A stretch of DNA of 64,000 nucleotides from Pontibaca methylaminivorans (GTDB lineage Bacteria > Pseudomonadota > Alphaproteobacteria > Rhodobacterales > Rhodobacteraceae). The stretch covers positions 806,001 to 870,000 of the forward strand of contig NZ_FTPS01000001.1 in NCBI RefSeq assembly GCF_900156525.1, written 5' to 3'. The notes below the pieces were generated by a model. That model did no database searches. It saw only the letters and a list, made by a program, of their open reading frames with translations, and was not told the origin of the DNA. Every line of letters starts with the position of its first letter. The first letter of the stretch is position 1. The position numbers and the translations under genes are program-made. Shown piece after piece: positions 35,637 through 42,787 of this stretch.

Positions 35637-36179
35637 TCAGCGCGAAATCACCGGATACGACCGGCGCACGGTCATGATCACGCTCGCCGCGATCAGGCAT
35701 TTCACGATGTCGCCCGGAATGAACACGAGCGATCCGGTGAGCGCCGCAAGCGGAGAGATCCGCGCCGAAACCGCGATCCACGGAACACCGAACGCATACA
35801 GCACGAGCACCCCGCCGCCAAAGCACAGAAGCGCCGCCAGCGGAAAACCGAGCCGGTTCCAGAACCGCTCGACCAGCAGGCCGGTGACGAAGGCCGCCGG
35901 AACGAATCCGATGAGGAACCCCGCGGTCGGCCCGAAAAAGACGCCAAAGCCCCCGTGCCCCCCGGGCAGCAGCGGCAGGCCGATCGCGACAAGGCCAAGA
36001 AACAGCAGAATCGCCGCCGCCCCCCGCCAGGCGCCAAGCACCCCGCCCGCGAGCATCACACCCATGGACTGCGCCGTGATCGGAACGCCGATCATCGGCA
36101 GGGTGACCGGCGGAAACACGGCAAGCGCGCCCATGATCGCCGCGAACAATGCGATGAAAACCATGTCACGGGTGGTCAT
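35637..36179 (-). CDS. bioY: ECF biotin transporter, substrate-binding (S) component
   Basis: 180 residues, six membrane helices. Start at 36179 with an AGAGGGAA site. The family segments 'TLPMIGVPITAQSMGVMLAG' and 'GFGVFFGPTAGFLIGF' are present. It binds biotin in the membrane and heads the bioYMN operon. I looked for a BioR-type operator (TTATCTATAA) in the upstream 100 bp and saw none. Confidence 0.92.
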   Translation of the reverse strand: MTTRDMVFIALFAAIMGALAVFPPVTLPMIGVPITAQSMGVMLAGGVLGAWRGAAAILLFLGLVAIGLPLLPGGHGGFGVFFGPTAGFLIGFVPAAFVTGLLVERFWNRLGFPLAALLCFGGGVLVLYAFGVPWIAVSARISPLAALTGSLVFIPGDIVKCLIAASVIMTVRRSYPVISR

Positions 36180-36380
36180 GGCGGTTCCCTCTGGTTCTGC
36201 TTCGTCCAGACCCCTTACGCCGGAACGGACCCTTTTTCCAGCTTGCTCATGGTGAAGGGATCGGGGCGTCGTCAAGCGATGCTGGGGACCGCCCTCGCGA
36301 ACATCGGTCGTTTCTCGGCATGGCTCATGTGCAGGTTTCGCGCGGCAGGCCTCCCCGCATGATCCGGAGTGGCCGCCGGC

Positions 36381-37573
36381 TCATGCCGGGGCCGAGAGCA
36401 GCTTGCGATTGCGCCAGCCGAGCCAGACAAGGGCGAGAGCGGCCAGGCCGAGCCAGGGCAGCAACAGCAGGTTCATCATTTGCCAGCCAAAGACCTGGAG
36501 CAACGCGGCGGCGCCGAAGGAACAGACAAGGCCGACAACGAAGATGGTCATGTCGTTGGTCGCCTGCGCCTTGCCGCGCTCAATCGGCGCATATGTTGTC
36601 GTCAGCAGCGCCGTGCCCCCGATATAAAGAAAGTTCCAGCCCACCCCAAGCAGGACCAGCGCACCGGCAAAAGAGCCGAAGCCGGTGCCGGTCAAGGTCA
36701 GCACGACATGGCCGGCCAGGACAAGGACGCCGATCAGCATCACCTGAAGCACGCCAAAGCGGGCAATCAGCGCCCCGGTGAAGAAGGACGGCAGGAACAT
36801 TCCCAGCACATGGAGCTGGATGACCGTCGCGGCCGCCGACAGGTCGTGATGGTGGTGCACCATAGCAAGCGGCGTCGCGGTCATGGCGAGGATCATGATG
36901 CCATAACCGGTCGCCGCGCCGAACAGCGCTACCAGATAGGCCGGCTGCAGGACGATCGCCGGCAGGGGGCGGCCGGCCCCTGCGGCTGCGGTCTCCGCTT
37001 TCGGAGCCGGGATGCGAAGCCCGAGCAGCACGCCCGCCCCGCCCATCGACACCAGCGCCACGAGCAGGAAAGAGCCGGCATATTCGGCGGAAAGCAGGTT
37101 CGCGCCATAGCGGCCGACCAGCGGCCCGGCGAGCGCCGCCACGACGCCCCCGCCATCACCAGCGAGATCGCGCGCGGCCGGAAGGCGTCATCCGCTACCT
37201 CGCCCGCGGCGAAACGATAGAATTGCGCGAATGCCTGGTAGGCGCCGACAAGGAAAGCACCAAAAGACAGGAGCAGCAACGAACCGGCCCAGATGCCGGC
37301 CGCGCCGGACATGCCACCGACCACCCCGAGCAGCGCGCCGAGCACGAAGCCGGCCCGCCGCCCGACGCGCGTCATCCACATCGAGGCCGGGAAGGTCACG
37401 ACGGCAGTGCCGAGGAACATGGCCGCAATCGGCAGCGTCGCAAGCTCCGGCCGCGCGGCGATCTTGGCGCCGGCAAGCGCCCCCACCGTCATGACGAGCA
37501 CCGATACCGTCTGAAACAGCGCCTGCGCGCTGGCGAGCAGGAAGACCTGTCCATGCATCGAGGCGCGCGCCAT
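36381..37573 (-). pseudogene. MFS transporter interrupted by a frameshift
   Basis: Two overlapping frames together encode one 12-helix major facilitator protein of about 397 residues. The N-terminal half starts at 37573 ('MARASMHGQVFLLASAQALF') and runs to 'RAISLVMAG'. The C-terminal half resumes in the next frame at 'AALAGPLVGRYGANLL' and ends at 36381. The break coincides with a run of five C on the plus strand (37147-37151); one more base would restore 'VMAGGVVAALAGP'. It is either a real mutation or an assembly error in a homopolymer. Divergent from an ArsR-rhodanese regulator, which probably controls it. Confidence 0.85.
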
Positions 37574-37805
37574 CAGACGACCGGCCCCCTGGCGGCGATC
37601 ATGGGGGCGGCGGCCGGGTCGCCCATGGCTCCGCGCCGGGCGCAGCTTGTCATGGTGGCATCCGGCGCTGTCCGGCCTGCCCCGCATGCACGGGCCGGCT
37701 GCGGGACGTCGCGGCAACGCCCGGTCTTGCGGGGCGGATCATTGAGAACGCGGCGCGTGGTCACGATGGCGTTGCCCCTCCCCGGGGCGTCGTGCTATTT
37801 TACAT

Positions 37806-37821
37806 TCAATAATTTCATTGA
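37806..37821. promoter_or_regulatory. candidate operator of the ArsR-rhodanese regulator
   Basis: AT-rich palindrome TCAAT-N6-ATTGA in an otherwise GC-rich 273-bp divergent region, 25 bp before the regulator's ATG. Its composition and spacing resemble sites bound by ArsR-family dimers. No experimental support. Confidence 0.5.
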
Positions 37822-37846
37822 GCGAACTAGCGTCGATCCCTCCACC

Positions 37847-38509
37847 ATGTCAATCCGCAACCCGAAGCACACCCTCTACGACCAGTTCGCTATCGTGGCG
37901 AAGGCGTTCGGCAATCCCCTGCGGCTGGAACTGGTCGAACACCTGGCGCAGGGGCCGCGCAGCGTCGATGCGCTGGCGACCAGGCTCGGCCTGCCGATCG
38001 CCAATGTTTCGCAGCATCTCCAGGCGATGCGGCGGGCGGGACTCGTGAGGTCGCAACGCGATGGCAAGTTCGTCAACTATCATCTGGCGGACGACAGCGT
38101 GCTTGCCGCATTCGCCGCGATTCGCACGGTCGCCGAGCGCCATTCGGCCGAAGTGGACCATGTGATCCGCGACTGGTTCGACCGCCGCGACGATATGGAG
38201 CCGGTCTCGCGCGAGGAACTGGCCGCACGCATGGAGGACGGCATCGTCACCGTCATCGACCTGCGGCCCCCGGACGAATTCGCGCTCGGCCATCTGCCCG
38301 GGGCGATCAACGTGCCGCTGTCCGAACTCGACAGTCGCGTGGCCGAACTCCGCACCGGCCGCGAAATCGTCGCCTATTGCCGCGGTCCCTGGTGCATCAT
38401 GTCGTACGAGGCCGTCGCGCAACTGCGCAAACGGGGCCTGGCCGCACGCCGCCTGGCAGACGGCCTGCCCGAGTGGCAAGCGGCGGGAATGACGGTGGAG
38501 CGATCCTGA
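37847..38509 (+). CDS. ArsR-family regulator fused to a rhodanese domain
   Basis: 220 residues. The N-terminal winged-helix ArsR domain (about 10-90, 'FGNPLRLELVEHLAQGPRSV', 'ATRLGLPIANVSQHLQAM') is joined to a rhodanese domain (about 115-215) with catalytic-loop C178 in 'AYCRGPWC' and a second cysteine, C183. By family it senses a metal or a sulfur/oxidant signal through the rhodanese cysteine. The long in-frame upstream extension is not coding. It is divergent from the broken MFS gene. Confidence 0.88.
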   Translation: MSIRNPKHTLYDQFAIVAKAFGNPLRLELVEHLAQGPRSVDALATRLGLPIANVSQHLQAMRRAGLVRSQRDGKFVNYHLADDSVLAAFAAIRTVAERHSAEVDHVIRDWFDRRDDMEPVSREELAARMEDGIVTVIDLRPPDEFALGHLPGAINVPLSELDSRVAELRTGREIVAYCRGPWCIMSYEAVAQLRKRGLAARRLADGLPEWQAAGMTVERS

Positions 38510-39077
38510 ACGCGGCTGGCCTGCCCCGGCAGAGGGAGCAACGATTTGGCATTGGAAACCCAAAAATCAGCCAGTCAATCAAAGGGGGTTGGAGTAAATG
38601 GCGCGCCGCGCTGGGTGAAGATGACAGCTACATCTACGCTATAGCCCTATAAAATAGATGGTCGAAGGCCAGCCGGAATCCATTGAAATCACGCCGGATT
38701 TCCGACCGTTTCCATTTCGTGGCGCCTTTCCAAGGTTCAGACGGTCCCGGCGCTTTCGCGCCGGGGCTTTGTCACTGGCGGCCCTCCGGCTCACTACAGC
38801 GCAATGTGGAAGCGCGTTCGCCTCCAGGCCGGCGCGGCTGCTGCCGCGTTACCTCTCCTTGTTCGATAGATATCTAAAGACCGCCTCGCGGGGCCAACAG
38901 CAGTTGGTCGGTATAGCTGCGCGTCTGGCCGAAATGCACGACCGCTTCTTGACCGCGATCGCAGGGATGCGGGCTGAGCACAGGGGACACGGGCGTCATC
39001 AACAATGCTCTCAGGGTTCACTCGATATATCGACAGCGGTTTTGGCCTACCGTGATAAGGTTTTCTAAGTTGAATCA
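38510..39077. other. intergenic region at the left edge of the island
   Basis: 568 bp with no convincing gene. The region changes from about 66% G+C to a much lower value near its end. It contains two mediocre open frames (38377-38652 and 38658-39068) without ribosome-binding sites or family resemblance. The segment aaatggcgcgccg (38597-38609) partly resembles aaatggcgcacccg at the tRNA-Arg 3' end, the only hint of a left attachment site. Confidence 0.4.
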
Positions 39078-40157
39078 TTGAGCAAGCGTCTGTGGGAAAA
39101 CATGTCCAGAATTGGTGTCATTGACGAAGCGCGTTTACGTCATCTGCCTGAGAAATATCATGCAGCACATGAGTTTTGCTTTCATCTGCATGACCAGATG
39201 GCTGCCCTTCTGGTCGAGATGGAATCTACGGGAGCAAACGAGGTTTCGGTTTCGCTATCAGACGAATCCGAAAGGGACCTCCTTGAGTCAAGCGAGAGCG
39301 TCATCGATTTTCTGAATAGCACTGGGCGATCTAAATTCGCAGATCGTGCAATACTAAATACCATTAACATGGTTCTATTTTCTGACATGCTTCATTTTCT
39401 TTATGAAGCTCTGATATCTCTAGAAAAGAAGAAATTCACAGTAGCATTGTCGCTTATGCGAAAGCCTCTCAAAGAGGGTTTCATATTGGCTTCGTGGATT
39501 TGTGCTGACGAAGCTGAATTCCTCGAAAATCTGAAGTTGGACCCCGCAAAGACGTTTGATCAAGGAGAAATCTCCCCCGAAAAGAAGATTTCTCTAATTG
39601 AAGGAGCGAAGGGAAAATGCAAGGGATCCGATTTCATTGCTTCTGATCAGATATATAGCATCATCTATGATCGGAAGAACGAATATGGGCTGGCACCTCT
39701 GTTTGATAAGGCAACTCACCTTGTCACAAGAAACCCACACATAGCGACTGAACAGCTAAATATAAATTTTATATTTAAGAATCCTCTTGATAATGATATA
39801 TATGAGAATATTTATGCCGATTTGGCAAAAACACTCATGTTTATGAATCTCATTCAGATCGAACTCTACAGCCGAATGGGTGCGGTTAAAGAAAAATATA
39901 AGAATTGGTTATTGCTTACATCATTGGGAGTTTATGGAGCTATTTTCCTTAAAGGAAGACCTCCGCTTTTGAGATTCGTAAATTCGACGATGAAGGAATT
40001 TATGAATTGTCCGGGATGCGACACGGCTTTTAAGATCAGGAAAGCCGAGGCACCTAGCTTCTTTATTCGAGAGACTGTTACCTGTCGGGAATACGGGATG
40101 GAACATCATTTTCCACTCGGCTGGCTACTCTCAAAGGTTGAGTGGACTTTAGAATAG
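39078..40157 (+). CDS. unrecognised AT-rich accessory gene with a CPGC motif
   Basis: 359 residues from a TTG, or 351 from the ATG at 39102. Base composition (roughly 42-45% G+C) and codon use differ sharply from the rest of the window, so it was acquired. The protein is mainly alpha-helical and soluble; the middle ('TVALSLMRKPLKEGFILASW') resembles helical bundles of DUF5677/HEPN-like proteins, but I cannot assign it. The C-terminal part has C311-P-G-C314 and C336 ('TCREYGMEHHF'), a possible partial zinc ribbon. It is the only gene between the island's left edge and the tRNA-like remnant. Confidence 0.65.
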   Translation: MSKRLWENMSRIGVIDEARLRHLPEKYHAAHEFCFHLHDQMAALLVEMESTGANEVSVSLSDESERDLLESSESVIDFLNSTGRSKFADRAILNTINMVLFSDMLHFLYEALISLEKKKFTVALSLMRKPLKEGFILASWICADEAEFLENLKLDPAKTFDQGEISPEKKISLIEGAKGKCKGSDFIASDQIYSIIYDRKNEYGLAPLFDKATHLVTRNPHIATEQLNINFIFKNPLDNDIYENIYADLAKTLMFMNLIQIELYSRMGAVKEKYKNWLLLTSLGVYGAIFLKGRPPLLRFVNSTMKEFMNCPGCDTAFKIRKAEAPSFFIRETVTCREYGMEHHFPLGWLLSKVEWTLE

Positions 40158-40164
40158 GCGGATA

Positions 40165-40250
40165 TGGCGAGAGCGAAGGATCGAACCCTTGCCCGAATCT
40201 CGCTAGTCGATCCCTAAGCCTTCAGCGAATTAACGCGGCCGACGACAGTT
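40165..40250 (-). other. tRNA-like remnant (degenerate)
   Basis: Read on the minus strand, this stretch ends in a CCA-like 3' end preceded by a T-arm-like 'GGTTCGATCC' flanked by AAGG/CCTT, and an outer GCGAGA/TCTCGC pair (40167-40172, 40198-40203). Further upstream, 'GGCCGCGTTAA' resembles a Ser-type D-arm. It does not fold as a complete tRNA, since the 5' acceptor strand is missing. It may be a decayed tRNA-Ser fragment or an attachment-site relic left by an integration event. Confidence 0.35.
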
Positions 40251-40322
40251 TCATTCCGCCCGATTAGTCGGTGCGGCGCGAGGTAATGCATTACGTGTTC
40301 GCGGGCCTAAGCTGCATCAAAT

Positions 40323-40820
40323 ATGCGTCAGATCGGCGCCAATCCGGTAGCCGTTTTGCAGAGCGACAGCCGCAACTATGCGCCTTTAGCGGAGGATTTC
40401 TCAGCAGCGTTCATGCGAGAAATGGGCGTGTTCAGTGTAAAATCGGGAACCGGCCTTATGGGCGAAAGAGACGGATTTTACGAGGGCAAGATTACAGAAG
40501 ACGGCACCATATCGGGCCGCTTCTGGAAATTATTGTTGTCTGCACACTGGTTAGGCGACCGATTTCGGCACCATGGTTTTGAGGGGCGGCGTGCCGCGAT
40601 TTTGCGCAAAGCTCTGGCTTTGCTGGGTTTTGAGCGGCACCATAGGCCCATATTGGCCTGTTTTCGGTGGTTTTGGCCAAAACCTCATATAAGCGCCAAC
40701 GTCGATACGGAGATGATGGAGAGCAAGACGCCGCCGTTGCGCGCCGCCACGGACGGCGAGAACGTCAGCGGCAAGTTCGCCGTGGTCGTGAAATCCCATG
40801 AGTTCACCCTTGTCCCTTAG
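40323..40820 (+). CDS. doubtful open frame, possibly chimeric
   Basis: 165 residues starting 'MRQIGANPVAVLQSDS'. Codon use is mixed; the first third (to about residue 60, 'GKITEDGTISGRFW') looks protein-like, the middle is histidine/arginine/tryptophan-rich, and the end 'GENVSGKFAVVVKSHEFTL' looks protein-like again. No ribosome-binding site is clear and no family is recognised. A 16-bp perfect palindrome lies inside it. It may be a fusion of gene fragments. Confidence 0.25.
   Translation: MRQIGANPVAVLQSDSRNYAPLAEDFSAAFMREMGVFSVKSGTGLMGERDGFYEGKITEDGTISGRFWKLLLSAHWLGDRFRHHGFEGRRAAILRKALALLGFERHHRPILACFRWFWPKPHISANVDTEMMESKTPPLRAATDGENVSGKFAVVVKSHEFTLVP
40669..40684. repeat. 16-bp perfect palindrome
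   Basis: GGTTTTGGCCAAAACC, a perfect palindrome in the doubtful 40.3-40.8 kb open frame. It has no T-run, so it is not a standard terminator. It may be a regulator site or junction relic. Confidence 0.5.
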
Positions 40821-40919
40821 CGGCTGGTCAATGCCGCGAGGTTATGGGCATCGTGCGAGGTGGTGGCGTGGCAGTTGTGGCGGCAGAGGGGCTGGGCATC
40901 TAAGTGACACCCTCATGCC

Positions 40920-41492
40920 TCAAACCTCGACGAGATAGTTCACACTCATTTCGGTCTTGCCGGAGGGAACAATCTCTGGCCTGGCGTCACCCACCTGTTC
41001 AAATCCCGCGTTGAGAAGAACCCTCTCCGATGCAGGGTTTTCTTGAACCGTTCGAGCACGGAGCTTTCTCAGGCCCAGCTTACGGGCCATTTCTACGGCC
41101 AGCGTGAGGGCGCGGCCCGATACCTTTCGGCCACGATGCTCAGGCGCGACCCAATAGCCAACTTCCGCATCATCCGGCTTCACGTCAAAGATCACTAGAC
41201 TTCCGAGAAACGAATTCGAGCTTGCGTCCGAGATCGTCAGGACGGCCAAGGTTCCGTCGCGCAATCCGTCTGCAATCACGCCTTGGATCATGTCACGAAC
41301 GATCTGCGGCGTATATTCTGTCAATGGCAGATGCGCGAACTGCCTGACCAGTGCATCGGTCGTTCCGGTAGCATAGGCTTCTGCGTCCGCGTCCGACATG
41401 GCCCGGATCGTCACCACGCCGTCTGAGATCGGCAAAACTGCAAGGAAACTTCGATCTACGGAACTGCCGAGGGCATCGTTTGGATTGCTCAT
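40920..41492 (-). CDS. GNAT-family N-acetyltransferase
   Basis: 190 residues from the ATG at 41492 (GGAAGC upstream); longer in-frame starts have no ribosome-binding site. The acetyl-CoA-binding core is visible: 'AEVGYWVAPEHRGRKVSGRAL' (motif A, Q/R-x-x-G-x-G/A type), then 'LRKLRARTVQENPASERVLLNAGFEQVG' (quoted in parts), the motif shared with RimJ/RimL-type acetyltransferases. Substrate unknown. Divergent from a TetR gene through a shared operator region, so probably its regulatory target. Confidence 0.82.
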   Translation of the reverse strand: MSNPNDALGSSVDRSFLAVLPISDGVVTIRAMSDADAEAYATGTTDALVRQFAHLPLTEYTPQIVRDMIQGVIADGLRDGTLAVLTISDASSNSFLGSLVIFDVKPDDAEVGYWVAPEHRGRKVSGRALTLAVEMARKLGLRKLRARTVQENPASERVLLNAGFEQVGDARPEIVPSGKTEMSVNYLVEV

Positions 41493-41586
41493 TCTTGCTT
41501 CCGTTGTTGTGTCGATTACTTCCATCTGCGGCACGATGCGGCGTCGGCTATCGTGGCGCGGCGTTCCGACAGACTCGCCATACCGC

Positions 41587-41633
41587 ACTATAGATCAATG
41601 GCCTTTGACTCGAACAGTGTTTGAGTGATAGAG
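41587..41633. promoter_or_regulatory. divergent promoter region of the GNAT and TetR genes
   Basis: On the plus strand TTGACT (41605-41610) and GATAGA (41627-41632) form a candidate promoter for tetR with a 16-bp spacer. On the minus strand TATAGT (complement of 41587-41592) is a candidate -10 for the GNAT gene. A 19-bp palindrome fills the tetR spacer. Confidence 0.55.
41608..41626. promoter_or_regulatory. TetR operator candidate
   Basis: ACTCGAACAGTGTTTGAGT: nine-base arms around one central base, with a single mismatched pair. It sits between the -35 and -10 of the tetR promoter candidate and near the -35 of the divergent GNAT gene. This is the arrangement expected for an autorepressing TetR protein. 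Confidence 0.7.
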
Positions 41634-41679
41634 TAGTGCACTAGGACGCGCTCGACTGTCAAGTTTACGGGAGGCGGGA

Positions 41680-42372
41680 ATGGCAAAGAACGGGCGATCA
41701 GGAACGGATCGCGGTTCCTCAACGATCTGGCTGAAACCGGCCAAACGTGCGCGCGACGTTCCGGCGCTGACGCGGGATCGTATCGTCCAAGCCGCTGTCG
41801 AGATTCTGGACATGCTGGGCCAAGACGGCTTGACGATCCGCAAACTAGCGGAACATCTGAACGCTGGCGCCGCATCCCTCTACTGGCATGTCGAGACACG
41901 CGACGATGTGCTCGAACTCGCACTGGACAGCGTCCTTGGTGAAATCCCCCTGCCAACAGAGCCGTTGGAATGGGAGAAGGAGGTGGCCCGCTTCCTGACC
42001 GAATGGCGGCAGACGCTTTTACGGCATCCTTGGTCAACTAGTCTGTTTGGCTTCCGACCGCTGCTCGGCCCCAATGCCTTGGCCCGATCTGAGCATCTTC
42101 GTGCGACCCTCAAAAGGACAGGTTTGCCGGAGGTCGATGTTGTCCATGCGGGATATACATTGTCAAACTTCATGCTCGGTTCGGTTGCTACGCAGGTAGC
42201 GTGGCAAGCCGGAAATGAAGCAGAAACGCGGGCGCGCGTTACCTCCTTCCTTCGGGAAAATGCGGCAGAATATCCAGCCCTTTCATCCCAGATCGAGAGT
42301 GAACCCGATGACTGGGACGAGAGCTTTTCTCGCGGGCTAGGCTGGATAATTCGCTCCCTCGCTATCTTATAG
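41680..42372 (+). CDS. TetR/AcrR-family regulator
   Basis: 230 residues. The N-terminal helix-turn-helix (about 30-78) reads 'LTRDRIVQAAVEILDMLG' and 'LTIRKLAEHLNAGAASLYWHV'. The C-terminal part resembles the TetR_C_1 ligand-binding domain ('LLRHPWSTSLFGFRPLLGPN'). It is followed 12 bp later by a truncated LysR gene and is divergent from the GNAT gene. Confidence 0.88.
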   Translation: MAKNGRSGTDRGSSTIWLKPAKRARDVPALTRDRIVQAAVEILDMLGQDGLTIRKLAEHLNAGAASLYWHVETRDDVLELALDSVLGEIPLPTEPLEWEKEVARFLTEWRQTLLRHPWSTSLFGFRPLLGPNALARSEHLRATLKRTGLPEVDVVHAGYTLSNFMLGSVATQVAWQAGNEAETRARVTSFLRENAAEYPALSSQIESEPDDWDESFSRGLGWIIRSLAIL

Positions 42373-42383
42373 GTGGCGGGAAG

Positions 42384-42658
42384 ATGCGGCGGCGACATTC
42401 AGCACCAATGATCGACCGTCAACGGGGAGTGCCAACCGCGCTCGGTTCACGCATCCCGCCCGTATCCTTGATTCAGACGTTGGCAGTCGCCGAATATCTG
42501 AACTTCCGCCACGCCGCCAACGCGCTCGGCGTAGCGCAATCCAGCGTCAGCGCCCGCGTGAAGGCGCTGGAAGAAGACCTTGGCATCCTCCTGTTCGAGC
42601 GCCACGCTCGGGGCGTCCGATTAACCGAAGCCGGATGTCAATTCGTTGAGCGGATATC
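42384..42658 (+). pseudogene. LysR-family regulator, truncated after the DNA-binding domain
   Basis: Residues 28-92 of this frame are a clean LysR helix-turn-helix ('LIQTLAVAEYLNFRHAANAL', 'GVAQSSVSARVKALEEDLGI', 'LLFERHARGVRLTEAG'). Similarity stops at 'CQFVERI', and the DNA then becomes a serine-recombinase sequence in another frame. The effector domain (about 200 residues) is absent. The frame runs on to 42884 by chance. A ribosome-binding site (GGCGGGAAG) precedes the ATG. Confidence 0.85.
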
Positions 42659-42787
42659 TCCAAGCCAGCGCCCTTCGATATTGTCGTGGTGCATAGCTTC
42701 TCGCGTTTCTTCCGCGATCACTTCGAGATGGAGTCTATGTCCGGAAGCTCGCGAAGAATGGCGTCAAGCTCGTGTCCATCACGCACA
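42659..42787 (+). pseudogene. serine recombinase, N-terminal stub with frameshift
   Basis: In one frame the DNA encodes 'PFDIVVVHSFSRFFRDHFEME' (here the known resolvase-domain core around the catalytic helix). After a one-base loss it continues in the next frame as 'YVRKLAKNGVKLVSIT' and then stops. Both pieces are standard consecutive parts of a recombinase catalytic domain. The gene is cut off at both ends: by the LysR remnant on the left and the start of the inserted block on the right. The matching C-terminal part may be at 50946-51716. Confidence 0.8.

Noticed and set aside
38377-39068. Two open frames (91 and 136 codons) between the ArsR gene and the AT-rich gene
   Set aside because: No ribosome-binding site, arginine/alanine-rich shadow composition and no family resemblance.
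40271-40582. A 103-codon frame overlapping the doubtful 165-codon frame
   Set aside because: Different frame, no start signal, and composition unlike a protein.
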